A stretch of 64,000 bases of DNA from Planctomycetaceae bacterium (GCA_017795105.1 CP051247.1:2976001-3040000), one strand, 5' to 3'; shown: positions 17,834 through 30,869, numbered from the stretch's first letter. Made by a program: numbers and translations. The notes: generated from the letters alone by a model not told the origin.

Positions 17834-19306
17834 CTACTTTTTCCGCGGACGCTGCCGCGCTTCCCAGTATTCATCGGTGTCCCAGACCGGTCCGGCTGAC
17901 TGAACCCGCTGATATTTCTCCACCAATTGCGATTTCATCCGCTCCAGACGCTCCGGCTCCTGTTTCGTGAGGTCGTTTTTCTCGCCGATGTCCTCGGCAA
18001 TGTTGTAAAGCTCGAATTTCACCAGCTGAGCCGTCTTGATCAGCTTTTGAGTTTCGGCGTTCACATTGCCGCCGAATTTGCCCCCGGACTTCACAATGTG
18101 CGGAGCATCCCAGTGAGCAACAATCTTCCAGTCCCCGTCCCGCATTGCCACGAGCGGATCGCTGTAGGCCCGGTAGTAATGCCAGAAGAGAGGCTGCTCC
18201 CGGTCGACTTCGCCCCCCTTGAGAGCAGCCGTGATATCCGTCCCGTCGAGCGAGACGCTTTTGGGAATCTCGACATCGGCCAGATTGCAGAAGGTCGGCA
18301 GCAGATCGAGAGCACACACCGGCATGCTCGGCGTTTGCCCGGCTTCAATCGTTCCGGTCCAGCGGGCGATGCCGGCCACGCGGATGCCGCCATCGTAGAT
18401 GTGCAGTTTCATGCCTCGCAGCGGCCCGGGAGTTCCATACGATCGATTCGCCGTGCGATACCGGTTCAGCGTTTCCGGACCGTTATCCGACGTGAAGACC
18501 ACGAGCGTATCTTCGGCGAGCTTCAATTCGTCCAGCGTCTTCATCAGCCGTCCGACTGCGAGATCGATGTTGGCGACGTTCGCGAAGTACTGGGCTTCAT
18601 CTTCGTTCTCGGCCACATCGCGATACTCGGCGACCAGATCATCCGGGCTTTCGACCGGCTCGTGGGGCTCGTGGAAACAGACATGCAGAAAGAACGGCTC
18701 CTCCGAGTCCTGCTTCTGCTGATGCTTCAACCAGCGGATTGCCTCGTCGGTCACCAGCTGACACGAAAACCCTTCCAGCGGGCCGACCTTCTGACCGTTC
18801 CGCACGAAGTTCACCGGATTCTCATGCCGGGGAGAGGCATTGTTCTGCGTCGCAAACCAGTGGTCGAACCCGTTGTGGTTCGGCTGGTCCTGAGTCGGCT
18901 CGTTGAACTCGCCATTGCAGTGCCACTTGCCACAAACAGCCGTCGCATAGCCGGCGTTACCCAACAGGGTCGCGATCGTGGGGATCTCCTTCTTGAGATA
19001 CATCGGATGCCCTTCCGGGATCCAGTCGTAAATGCCAACCCGATTCGGCGTCTGCCCGGTCAACAGGCCCGCCCGCGACGACGAACAGACCGGAGCCGTG
19101 CTGTAGAAATCGGTGAAGCGAATCCCCTGATCGGCCAGCTGATTCAGGTGCGGCGTCTTGATATGCGGATGCCCGTAGCATTCGAGATCGCCATAGCCGA
19201 GATCATCGCAGAGGATCACCAGAAAGTTCGGCCGAGCCGCTTCCGACCACTGCAGTGGACTGAGCACAAACGCGAGAAGGACAATCATCTGCAGAGCACG
19301 AATCAT
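17834..19306 (-). CDS. Secreted sulfatase (arylsulfatase A type)
   Basis: Exported sulfatase that removes sulfate esters, probably from algal or host glycans. The signal peptide spans residues 1-23 (MIRALQMIVLLAFVL, cleavage after SEA). Metal-site motif LCDDLGYGD lies near 32-40. The formylglycine site reads Cys74-Ser-Ser-Ser-Arg, with Ser where the classic motif has Pro. GKWHCNG and DNGPETLNRYR follow, with further active-site residues. The 490-residue length is typical. The ATG at 19306 is chosen for the signal peptide and an AGGAA upstream; longer readings from 19489 add unrelated sequence that crosses a repeat. First gene of a possible three-gene unit with 16289 and 15226. Confidence 0.9.
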   Translation of the reverse strand: MIRALQMIVLLAFVLSPLQWSEAARPNFLVILCDDLGYGDLECYGHPHIKTPHLNQLADQGIRFTDFYSTAPVCSSSRAGLLTGQTPNRVGIYDWIPEGHPMYLKKEIPTIATLLGNAGYATAVCGKWHCNGEFNEPTQDQPNHNGFDHWFATQNNASPRHENPVNFVRNGQKVGPLEGFSCQLVTDEAIRWLKHQQKQDSEEPFFLHVCFHEPHEPVESPDDLVAEYRDVAENEDEAQYFANVANIDLAVGRLMKTLDELKLAEDTLVVFTSDNGPETLNRYRTANRSYGTPGPLRGMKLHIYDGGIRVAGIARWTGTIEAGQTPSMPVCALDLLPTFCNLADVEIPKSVSLDGTDITAALKGGEVDREQPLFWHYYRAYSDPLVAMRDGDWKIVAHWDAPHIVKSGGKFGGNVNAETQKLIKTAQLVKFELYNIAEDIGEKNDLTKQEPERLERMKSQLVEKYQRVQSAGPVWDTDEYWEARQRPRKK

Positions 19307-19417
19307 GACACGGTTCCTGTTCCAGAGCGAAGAGTACATCGAGACCCCGTCCACACTACAGAGCACCCGCCATTTCAGGCAAGCCACACCCCTGGCCGAG
19401 ACAAGCGCGAACCTCCC

Positions 19418-19480
19418 GTAGGGTCCGCTGTACGGACGCGGGTTGTGCGTAATTCGAAGTCCGAGCGGGCGTTGTTCCTT
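19418..19480. repeat. 63-bp direct repeat left of parA
   Basis: It starts GTAGGGTCCGCTGTACGGAC and ends CCGAGCGGGCGTTGTTCCTT. A copy with about five substitutions lies at 20691-20753 in the same orientation. It occupies part of the 336-bp gap upstream of the ParA gene, in which nothing else is recognised. Confidence 0.8.
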
Positions 19481-19642
19481 CGACATCACCCACTCAGCCG
19501 TGTCACTCTACACAGTTCATAACGAATTTGAGGAGGGCATGCTTCAAATCGACAGCCCGTCGAGCGATGCCATTTGAAATGTAGCGACTTATCAGGCAGG
19601 ATTGTATCGTTTACTGATCAAACGCTATCCAGGGCCACGACC

Positions 19643-20590
19643 ATGCCGATTATCAGTGTCTTCAATAACAAGGGCGGAGTCGGAAAATCGACCGTTACGA
19701 TTGGGCTGGCTGAGTTTCTGAGCGGACACCAGGGTTTCCGAGTGCTCATCGTCGATCTCGATTCTCAGGCCTCCACGAGTGGATCTCTCCTGGGACGACG
19801 GGCCATCACCAATGCCATCGAACAGAAACGAACCACCGTCGACCTGATGGCGGAGCTGAAAGCACGGCCTAATACGCTTATCAATATACAGCGGTATGTC
19901 ATCACCCGCCCCGCGGTCGAGGGGCCCAAATACTCGCTGGGGAAGATTGATCTGCTCGTGCCGAATAAGCCCCGGCAGGTCGATTTCGAAGAAGAAGAGA
20001 TGAAGTCGAAACGGTCGCTCACTCTGATGAAAGACAAGCTGAAAGACCGCCTGCTTGAAGAATACGACTACGTTCTGGTCGACCATCCCGGGAATCTGGA
20101 CCGGCGGCAGAAGTTCGCGTGGAATGGTCTGGCGATGAGCGACTTCGTCATCATTCCCATTCTACCGACGGAAATGACCGTCGCCGCGACCCCGGATACG
20201 CTGGAGATTCTGGAACAGGTTCGCGAGTCAACCGGCGATGTCCGGCCAGCTGTTCTGGCGATCTTCAAGAACCAGACCGACCATCGCACCCAGCAGGCGA
20301 AAGTCTACAGTCAGTTCATCACCGAGATCGCCGCTCAGGGCGACCTGCCTCCCATCATGGAAGCGTTCTGGCCGCCTTGTTCCCCGCTACAGACAATGTC
20401 GGACGAGCGGATGCAGTTCAACACGCTCCGTGAAAAGTATGGCACCTACTACGACCACGTCCGAAGGATGACCGTCGAGATCGTCAAACGCTGCGACTCG
20501 TTCACATTCCCGGAGTCGGCCGAGGCGAAACGCAACGGCATTGCCGCCCGCTTCCGCGAGAAGCTTTTCGCGTTTCTGGAACTGACATGA
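19643..20590 (+). CDS. ParA/MinD-family ATPase, orphan
   Basis: Deviant Walker ATPase of the ParA type, 315 residues. NNKGGVGKST near residues 7-16 holds the deviant P-loop with the signature Lys; IVDLDSQAS is switch I and the A' box; VLVDHPGNLD is the Walker B region. There is no N-terminal DNA-binding domain. No ParB or parS site was recognised beside it, so it is either a chromosome segregation ATPase acting near the origin or a positioning ATPase for another cargo. The ATG at 19643 puts the P-loop at the usual distance; upstream codons add junk. It is oriented against gyrB and lies between two 63-bp direct repeats. Confidence 0.82.
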   Translation: MPIISVFNNKGGVGKSTVTIGLAEFLSGHQGFRVLIVDLDSQASTSGSLLGRRAITNAIEQKRTTVDLMAELKARPNTLINIQRYVITRPAVEGPKYSLGKIDLLVPNKPRQVDFEEEEMKSKRSLTLMKDKLKDRLLEEYDYVLVDHPGNLDRRQKFAWNGLAMSDFVIIPILPTEMTVAATPDTLEILEQVRESTGDVRPAVLAIFKNQTDHRTQQAKVYSQFITEIAAQGDLPPIMEAFWPPCSPLQTMSDERMQFNTLREKYGTYYDHVRRMTVEIVKRCDSFTFPESAEAKRNGIAARFREKLFAFLELT

Positions 20591-20690
20591 CCAGGACCGT
20601 GGCCCGTAGCGCATGTCATCCGCACTTCCCCCTCTCCCCACGGGGGCGAGCGGACTCCAAATGCGTGACAATCACCGATAGTCAACCCGA

Positions 20691-20753
20691 GTAGGGTCCG
20701 CTGTGCGGACGCGGATTGTGCGCGATTCGAAGTCCGAGCGGGCGTTGTTCCCT
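20691..20753. repeat. 63-bp direct repeat right of parA
   Basis: Second copy of 19418-19480: it starts GTAGGGTCCGCTGTGCGGAC. The two copies bracket the ParA gene at a distance of 1.27 kb. Confidence 0.8.
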
Positions 20754-20811
20754 CAGAGACCTACTTACGCCGAGATCACCTCACCTGAAGTCGAGATTCC
20801 CGACGTGCGTC

Positions 20812-23304
<2,493 letters not shown>

Positions 23305-23451
23305 CGTTATTCCTGATCCGTGTCGGACGTGTTGAAAACGTTGTCTGTCGACGAGCAGTCCTTCGCCCGTTCTGATTGTTCTTGTCTTTGACTTCCCTTG
23401 CCGCCCGAGAGAGACGCTCAGGGTGAAGGGAGAAATGCGGGTGATCGTCTC

Positions 23452-23856
23452 TTACTGACGACGACTCAGGCCCGCGTTCAGGCGAAATTTGAGATTGGTA
23501 ATCTGCATATCCGGCCGGGCTTTCTTCAGTGCGGCCAGAATCGGTCGTCGGTGAAAATTCGAGAGTTCGCTCATGAGCACCGAGTCGGAAACTTCGACGA
23601 GCAGAACGCGATTTCTCAGCGAAACGACGCGTGTATTGGGTTCAATTGTCTCGTCGACGCAACTCTTCCAGAGGAGACTCAACTCCCGCGACTCCATCAC
23701 ACGGCCGATTTTTCGAGCCGCAATCACTTCCCGCAATGAACCGGCCAGCGACTGAGGACCTCCCCCGCGAACCTGCAGCTCCTGGCGACGCTGTTGCATC
23801 ACGTGCTGGATCAACTCCCGTTGATCTTCGTCGAGTTCTTTCTGCTGCTCCGTCAC
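23452..23856 (-). CDS. dciA: DciA-like replication protein (DUF721)
   Basis: A small DUF721 protein of 134 residues. Members of the DciA group load the replicative helicase DnaB in bacteria without DnaC or DnaI. Recognisable features are the helical segment SLAGSLREVIAARKIGRVME, the conserved W in LLWKSCVD, and the KH-like block VVSLRNRVLLVEVSDSVLMSELS followed by ITNLKFRL. It sits 59 bp after dnaN and 147 bp before gyrB, the classical position of DUF721 genes in origin-linked clusters, which supports the call. Helicase loading here is inferred from the family. Confidence 0.85.
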   Translation of the reverse strand: MTEQQKELDEDQRELIQHVMQQRRQELQVRGGGPQSLAGSLREVIAARKIGRVMESRELSLLWKSCVDETIEPNTRVVSLRNRVLLVEVSDSVLMSELSNFHRRPILAALKKARPDMQITNLKFRLNAGLSRRQ

Positions 23857-23915
23857 GGACTCGATTCCTGCTCGATGGTCTGACCGGTGGAAACCTTCCC
23901 TCCTGCGGAACGGTC

Positions 23916-25025
23916 TCAGGCATCCCGGGCCAGCGGCATGATGACGTACTTGTATTCTTCGTCGCAGCGAAACACGGCGGGATCCTCGCCACCAATCAAC
24001 CCCAGCTGAATGGTCGTTTCCGGTTCCAGAACTCGCAGGAACTCGGCGACAAACCGCGGATCGAACATGATCGCCAGCTCATCTCCGTCGTAGTCGATCG
24101 GCATTTCAACCTTCGACTGACCGACATCGGCTGCCTGCGATTTCAGCGTGACCGTGCCCGGCGTGAAGACGAAATCGACGCCCCGACTCTCATCGCTGGT
24201 CACGATCTGCGACTGCCGAACGAGGTTGTGGAACGGACCGGCCACGAGATCGACCGAGATCGGTACATCGCTTGGGAGAACGTCGCGGAAGTTCGGGAAA
24301 CGTCCTTCGACCAGACGCGAGTAGATCATGCAGTTACCGCTGCGAACGGTGATTTCGTTATCGCCGGGCGCAAGCAGAATCTCTGCATCATCCCCTTCGA
24401 TGCTGCGTTCGAGCAGCGTCATAGCTTTTCGCGGCACGACGACCGAACGCGTTTCTGAAACTTCGCCCTGGGTCCCGGAAACGGCTTCCATCACAGCCAG
24501 ACGGCGACTGTCGGTCGCGGCGAGAACCATCTGCGTCGGAGCCATCTCAACGAAAATCCCGCCGAGAGCGTAGCGTGTGCTTTCATCGTCGGCGGCGAAA
24601 ATCACGCGGCGAATTGCCTGACGCAACGCCTGACCAGTAATTGCGTAACAGGCCTCGGCGGCGAAGGGAGCAACGTCTGGAAACTCACGCGGGTCTTCCA
24701 CCGGCAACCGGAACTCACTCTGCCCGGCCTGAACTTCCAGAAGCTCCTCGTTGACGTTGAGGACGATCTCATCGACGGTGACTTCGCGAAGGATCTGCAT
24801 GAGACGAGCGGTCGGCAACAGAACTTCGCCAGTCGATCCGGTTTCGACTTCCGGAATCTGGTACCGCATCCCGATTTCCAGGTCGGTCGCCATCAGCATG
24901 GCCGAACCCGATTCGATCACCAGCTTCGTGTTCTTCAGGATGTCTTTCGGAGTTCGCGACGGGACAACTCCGGCGACCGTCTGCAGAGCACTCGCCAGAA
25001 CATCCCGCTTGAATTTCAGTTGCAT
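23916..25025 (-). CDS. dnaN: DNA polymerase III sliding clamp (beta subunit)
   Basis: Ring-shaped processivity clamp. It starts MQLKFKRDVLASALQTVAGVV and has the usual three-domain clamp fold over 369 residues; landmarks are LEIGMRYQIPEV (domain 1), FPDVAPFA and RYALGGIFVEMAP (domain 2), and the C-terminal EYKYVIMPLARDA with the PMRL-like end. The ATG at 25025 matches family N termini; an upstream in-frame codon at 25208 would add 61 unrelated residues that overlap a DnaA box. It is transcribed away from the candidate origin. No dnaA gene is adjacent. Confidence 0.96.
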   Translation of the reverse strand: MQLKFKRDVLASALQTVAGVVPSRTPKDILKNTKLVIESGSAMLMATDLEIGMRYQIPEVETGSTGEVLLPTARLMQILREVTVDEIVLNVNEELLEVQAGQSEFRLPVEDPREFPDVAPFAAEACYAITGQALRQAIRRVIFAADDESTRYALGGIFVEMAPTQMVLAATDSRRLAVMEAVSGTQGEVSETRSVVVPRKAMTLLERSIEGDDAEILLAPGDNEITVRSGNCMIYSRLVEGRFPNFRDVLPSDVPISVDLVAGPFHNLVRQSQIVTSDESRGVDFVFTPGTVTLKSQAADVGQSKVEMPIDYDGDELAIMFDPRFVAEFLRVLEPETTIQLGLIGGEDPAVFRCDEEYKYVIMPLARDA

Positions 25026-25200
25026 AGCGACGTCGTCTCGTACTGAGGTGATTTTGGGACCTATGATGTCTGTTACAAGGCCTGTTATCTTAGCGAAATG
25101 GGCCCAAAAACGGAATCGTGGCCTGCCTGTTGCAAGAGGGATCGAGACAGAGATTTCCCAAGGTCGCGAAGTCGACGTCCAATCCAATTCTCGACGTTGG

Positions 25201-25209
25201 TTTTCCACA
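25201..25209 (+). promoter_or_regulatory. DnaA box (TTTTCCACA)
   Basis: Matches the relaxed DnaA consensus TTWTNCACA at all nine positions. It lies 176 bp upstream of the dnaN start. Confidence 0.55.
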
Positions 25210-25407
25210 TCGGAGAGGACCGCAGGTCCCCTCCCCCTCTATAAGAATTCTTAATTCAGTAACATTATTAAAAGAAGCGGCCTGAATTGTGGAATCCTGG
25301 GGTTATCCGTTCTGTAATCACTTTCTATAAAAGAGGTTACAGAAATTTTGGGGCCGAAATTTTCCGTCGAAAACCTGTCATCGGCGCGTGGAGTTTTGGT
25401 CGCGAGT

Positions 25408-25416
25408 GGTGGAAAA
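25408..25416 (-). promoter_or_regulatory. DnaA box, one mismatch
   Basis: The plus strand reads GGTGGAAAA, that is TTTTCCACC on the minus strand, 8 of 9 to the consensus. It is 9 bp from the perfect box and in opposite orientation. Confidence 0.4.
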
Positions 25417-25425
25417 CTGGCGTTG

Positions 25426-25434
25426 TTATCCACA
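25426..25434 (+). promoter_or_regulatory. DnaA box, perfect consensus (TTATCCACA)
   Basis: Exact match to the high-affinity DnaA box of E. coli, in the non-coding region upstream of dnaN. Confidence 0.65.
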
Positions 25435-25635
25435 CCGCCGAATCCGAGCTCGAAACCCACAATCGAACGCAGATTTCAGTAACGACCAGTCCACAAGTTT
25501 TCGACATGCCTGGGCGGCCGTCTGAAAGCATCGCGCTCGGGCACCGTTGCCCCGCATACTCTCCGCAACTGATCAATCTTAGCGCAGCCGTCGCATAAAA
25601 TTTTCTCAGCGCAGGGGATGGCCGACCGATTCTGG

Positions 25636-25672
25636 GCGGGTCGCAACGCGACAAGAGGCGGCATCATCCGCG
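25636..25672. repeat. Degenerate copy of the 1.3-kb-region direct repeat
   Basis: CGCGACAAGAGGC followed by ATCCGCG matches the start of the repeats at 1284 and 1654. Confidence 0.45.
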
Positions 25673-25769
25673 TTCTGAAAGAAATTCAGGGCCGATTTCG
25701 AGCTGATTTCGTATGACGGAGCCCTTTGTGACGCCGTCTCCCTCCTGGTATTGGACCACCAGGTCTGCG

Positions 25770-26729
25770 TTATTCTTCGGGGCTGAAGTATTCGCCGCCG
25801 GTGAGCGGGCGGCCGCGGAGATAATCAGCCGTGGCCATGGCTTTTTTTCCAGCTGGCTGTAGTCGATCGACTTCGACGACTCCATTTCCGGTACTCACGA
25901 GCATCCGGGAGCCCTGTCCGGAGAGGATTTCTCCCGGCTTTCCGGTCGCCTCGAGGGAATGGTCCGGCGTGATCTGCAGGATGAGCATGCGTTCCGAGGA
26001 GCCGTCTGGACGATGCAGAAACGTAAACGCGTTCGGCCAGGGCTGCATCGCGCGGATGTGGCAATCGAGCTCAGCAGGCGACTGAGTCCAGTCGATCAGA
26101 CCCTGCTCTTTACGAATCTTCGGCGACTGGGTGACCTCGGTTTCATCCTGGACCAGAGGTTTGGCTTCCCCGGCTTCGAGCAGTCGAACCGTTTCGAGCA
26201 AAGCATCGGCTCCGATTTCCGCAAGCCGATCGTGCAGTTCTCCCGAAGTTTCACGGGGCAGAATCTCAGTTTCCATGCGAACGATCATCGGACCGGCGTC
26301 GAGTTTGGGTTCGATGCGGAAGATCGTCACGCCGGACTTTTTGTCTCCCTTCCAGACAGCGTACTGCACTGGAGCGGCTCCTCGATGCCGCGGCAGCAGC
26401 GAACCGTGTACATTGTACATACCGAGCCGGGGTACGTTGATCACCTCCGGCTTCAGAATTTGTCCGTAAGCGGCGACCAGGACGACGTCAGGCCGCAGCG
26501 ACTGCAGTTTGCGGATCGATTCGGGTGTATTGATCGACTGCGGCTGCATCACGGGAATCCCGTTGGCTTCCGCAAACTCTTTCAGAGGATGAGGATGTGG
26601 CTTTCCGCGAGGATTGAGCCGATCGGGCTGCGTGATCAGCGCGGCGACGTAATGATCCGACTCGACCAGAGCTTCGAAACCCGGCAACGCAAAGGTGCCG
26701 GTCGCCATCATGACCACGTTCAATGCCAT
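25770..26729 (-). CDS. fmt: Methionyl-tRNA formyltransferase
   Basis: Formylates initiator Met-tRNA with 10-formyl-tetrahydrofolate. The N-terminal formyltransferase domain has YNVHGSLLPRHRGAAP with the catalytic Asn-x-His, and EPKLDAGPM with the catalytic Asp; the C-terminal OB-like domain has IRAMQPWPNAFTFL. The length of 319 residues is standard. The N-terminal MALNVVMMATGTFALPGFEAL is typical. Its usual operon partner def lies upstream on the same strand but 372 bp away, separated by a 132-bp inverted-repeat element. Confidence 0.95.
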   Translation of the reverse strand: MALNVVMMATGTFALPGFEALVESDHYVAALITQPDRLNPRGKPHPHPLKEFAEANGIPVMQPQSINTPESIRKLQSLRPDVVLVAAYGQILKPEVINVPRLGMYNVHGSLLPRHRGAAPVQYAVWKGDKKSGVTIFRIEPKLDAGPMIVRMETEILPRETSGELHDRLAEIGADALLETVRLLEAGEAKPLVQDETEVTQSPKIRKEQGLIDWTQSPAELDCHIRAMQPWPNAFTFLHRPDGSSERMLILQITPDHSLEATGKPGEILSGQGSRMLVSTGNGVVEVDRLQPAGKKAMATADYLRGRPLTGGEYFSPEE

Positions 26730-26793
26730 TATTGTCCTGCTTCCGTTTCAGAAGTGGAGATCATGATGAGAGGGTTTTAAATGAACGAGATTG

Positions 26794-26925
26794 GGGTAGC
26801 CCCGGTTGATTCAACCGGGGTGGCGAAGCCACAAGAGGTCGGTCATTCTACTCCCAATTCGATTCGAACTTTGAAACCTCTTGCCGACTGCGTCGGCCCC
26901 GGTAGCGGAGCAACCGGGGCTACCC
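26794..26925. repeat. 132-bp inverted-repeat element, copy 2
   Basis: Perfect 15-bp terminal inverted repeats GGGTAGCCCCGGTTG / CAACCGGGGCTACCC. Same length and interior as 7642-7773. It sits between def and fmt in the 372-bp gap 26730-27101. Confidence 0.85.
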
Positions 26926-27056
26926 ATCTTGTCTTCAGTGCGATTTATAAGGATGCACGTTCTTTCTCGACCAACCGTATGTAGCTGCTTTACTCGGACG
27001 TAAAACTCCGGGCGATCCTTTGATTTGAGTCTATTCCCGCTGCTTCGGTTCTTGTC

Positions 27057-27076
27057 CACAGACAGGAATGTCTGTG
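27057..27076. repeat. 20-bp palindromic repeat, copy 2
   Basis: CACAGACA-GGAA-TGTCTGTG, the inverse of 7829-7848, again to the right of a 132-bp element. Confidence 0.6.
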
Positions 27077-27101
27077 CTACTGGTTCTTCGAGACGGGTTC
27101 G

Positions 27102-27683
27102 TTACGCGTCGCCGGCGGCCAGGTTTTTGAGGGTTTTGGTCAGTTCGTCGTCGCTGGGGATTTTGTCTTTGCTCTGAGCATCGCGGAATTGGGCTTCGAA
27201 ATCGTCGACCACGGCGGCGACTTTGGCGCGTTCAGCTTCGGTCATGCGGTCGATGAACAGGACGCCGTCGATGTGATCGTTCTCGTGTTGAACGGCTCGG
27301 GCGGCGAGGTCGTCCAGATCGTAACTGATCAGTTCCCCCTTCAGGTTGTAGGCTTCGACGGTGATTTCCGCTGACCGTTCGACCGGGCCGTACAGTTCCG
27401 GGAAGCTGAGGCAGCCTTCCTCTCCGACTTCCTGACCGCGGCGTTTCTTGATCACTGGATTGATGAAGACGACCTCTTCATCTTTCTCTTCAGGGTCGGC
27501 GGTCAGATTGATAATGAACAGTCGATAGGGAAGTGCGACCTGATTGGCGGCCAGGCCAATGCCTTTGGCTTCGTACATCAGTTCAAACATCTCGTCGACT
27601 GTCTTCCGCAGATTGGCATCGATCGCGCGGACCGGAGCTGACTTGAAGCGCAGAGCGGGATGAGGATAAAGCACAATTTCCAT
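27102..27683 (-). CDS. def: Peptide deformylase
   Basis: Removes the formyl group from nascent proteins using a bound metal. All three motifs are present: GIGLAANQV (motif I), EEGCLSFPE (motif II, with the Cys ligand), and QHENDHIDG (motif III, HExxH). The ATG at 27683, beginning MEIVLYPHPALR, gives 193 residues, the family length; the longer reading to 27782 adds unrelated sequence. The C-terminal tail after residue 170 is an acidic, helical extension. Functionally paired with fmt although a repeat element separates them. Confidence 0.95.
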   Translation of the reverse strand: MEIVLYPHPALRFKSAPVRAIDANLRKTVDEMFELMYEAKGIGLAANQVALPYRLFIINLTADPEEKDEEVVFINPVIKKRRGQEVGEEGCLSFPELYGPVERSAEITVEAYNLKGELISYDLDDLAARAVQHENDHIDGVLFIDRMTEAERAKVAAVVDDFEAQFRDAQSKDKIPSDDELTKTLKNLAAGDA

Positions 27684-27899
27684 GAAGAAAGCCTGTCTGA
27701 AGCGGCGTTTGGTCTGTTTTTCCGCAGTATAGTGCGACCGGGAAGTGAATTGAAACGTCGTCTCCGGCCCCGGGAAGTTCAATAGTCACGCCCGGCGGTC
27801 GTGTGCTATTCTTGAACTTTGCTCTTCGGCCGGTGTCAGTCCTGACAGCCGTAGATTTCAGACCAGAACGCTCCTTCGAAACCTGAGAAAACGAAACTA

Positions 27900-29561
<1,662 letters not shown>

Positions 29562-29590
29562 ACTCGATCTGTTCGCTTCTCAATACGACG

Positions 29591-29625
29591 AAGACCCGGC
29601 CGATTTTCTGGCCGGGTCTTTTTCG
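29591..29625 (+). terminator. Intrinsic terminator after glyS
   Basis: Perfect 11-bp stem AAGACCCGGCC / GGCCGGGTCTT with an 8-nt loop, continuing into a T-run. The rest of the gap 29562-29888 holds only the leader of the next gene. Confidence 0.9.
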
Positions 29626-29888
29626 TATGCCGGAACGCCTTCGACTCCAGGTCGCCACGTTCGATTTACTCCGTACTAATACTGAAGGCTGAGGAATTTG
29701 TGATCTCCAGAAGAGATTGCAGATTGTCAGAAGGTTTTCTGATCAGTAGCATGATCGCGCCTCGTCGAAACTTCCGGTCTTCTTCGGTGTTCCATCGACT
29801 GAGTTGTTGCTTCCGGCATGTCTGCTTCCGCATGTCCTGACGCTTCTTTGCGGTTTTCGTTTTTCCCGTCTTCTCTTTGGAGAACCCT

Positions 29889-30836
29889 ATGCGCACCCCG
29901 TCCGTCGTGACCCGAAAGCGTTCTGCTTTCACTCTGATTGAACTGCTTGTCGTCATCGCAATCATTGCGATCCTTGTGGCATTGCTTCTCCCCGCCGTCC
30001 AGCAGGCTCGCGAAGCGGCTCGGCGTTCCAGTTGCAAGAATCAGTTAAAGCAGATCGGTCTGGCCCTGCATAACTATCATGACACACACCGCGTGTTTCC
30101 GTACGGAGCGATGGGGCGGCCGAACTCCGCCACCAACCCGGCCAACAACATGGGCTGGCAGGTCATGATTCTGCCGTTTGTCGAAGAAAGTGCTCTGTAT
30201 GACCTCGTCGACTTCAACCTGAACTACACCGCGGCTGCAAACGTAGCCGTGAGCCAACGGAAAGTCGATTCGTACTTCTGCCCGAGCGCACGCAGTTCAG
30301 ATATCTTCTCCACCACGGCTGGAGTCTTTACGAACCACTACGTCGGCGTAGCCGGAGCCAAAGGGCCTCGACCGGCTCCGTTGACGGGCAACTATGGTCA
30401 CTTCGGCAATACGACAACCGATCATGGCGGCGTGGCGAACAACGGTCTGCTGGGACGGAACACCAGCTTCAGCTTTGCCGACAACACCGACGGTACGTCC
30501 AACACCATCATTGTCGGCGAAGTTTCGGGCCGGCCAGAAACCGGATTCACCAATGCACTGCGTCCGTGGACTCAGGGATTGAGCAACGACCTCGGCGGTG
30601 CGGCGATGTATTCCAGCAAGAACGTTCAAAGGACGATCAACGAACTTCCGAACGTTTACACCAGCGGAACGGCGACGCGACTCTTCAACGACGTTTCCTT
30701 CAGCAGCCAGCACGACGGCGGTGCCCAGTTCTGTCTGGCCGATGGAGCCGTGCGGTTCCTGTCGGAAAACATCAGCTTCCAGACTTACCAGGGGCTGGCC
30801 ACACGCGATGAAGGTGAAGTGATCGGCGAGTTCTAA
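29889..30836 (+). CDS. DUF1559 pseudopilin-like protein
   Basis: Exported protein of the planctomycete-expanded DUF1559 family. It has a type IV pilin-like N terminus: RSAFTLIELLVVIAIIAILV, with the +5 Glu after the prepilin cleavage point, then LLPAVQQAREAARRSSCKNQLKQIG. The C-terminal globular part has the family marks DGTSNTIIVGEV and CLADGAVRFLSENI. It is 315 residues from the ATG at 29889, which has GGAG about 6 nt upstream. Function is unknown; family members are thought to be secreted or assembled by a type II/IV-like system. Monocistronic between two hairpins. Confidence 0.93.
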   Translation: MRTPSVVTRKRSAFTLIELLVVIAIIAILVALLLPAVQQAREAARRSSCKNQLKQIGLALHNYHDTHRVFPYGAMGRPNSATNPANNMGWQVMILPFVEESALYDLVDFNLNYTAAANVAVSQRKVDSYFCPSARSSDIFSTTAGVFTNHYVGVAGAKGPRPAPLTGNYGHFGNTTTDHGGVANNGLLGRNTSFSFADNTDGTSNTIIVGEVSGRPETGFTNALRPWTQGLSNDLGGAAMYSSKNVQRTINELPNVYTSGTATRLFNDVSFSSQHDGGAQFCLADGAVRFLSENISFQTYQGLATRDEGEVIGEF

Positions 30837-30869
30837 TACGTCTGCTGATGTTCAAACGAAAAAGTGAAA

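Larger units (their letters stand above)
25201..25620. other. Candidate chromosomal replication origin (oriC)
   Basis: Non-coding region upstream of dnaN with origin hallmarks: DnaA boxes at 25201-25209 (TTTTCCACA) and 25426-25434 (TTATCCACA, a perfect consensus), a one-mismatch reverse box at 25408-25416, and an AT-rich tract at 25240-25276 with the palindrome TAAGAATTCTTA at 25242-25253. Clusters dnaN-dciA-gyrB lie on one side, and gene direction tends to diverge from this point. The whole gap is 25026-25769 and holds no gene. dnaA is not next to it, so experimental proof is needed. Confidence 0.55.

Noticed and set aside
25303..25311. Additional DnaA box (TTATCCGTT)
   Set aside because: Three mismatches to the consensus. 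It is not counted among the origin boxes.
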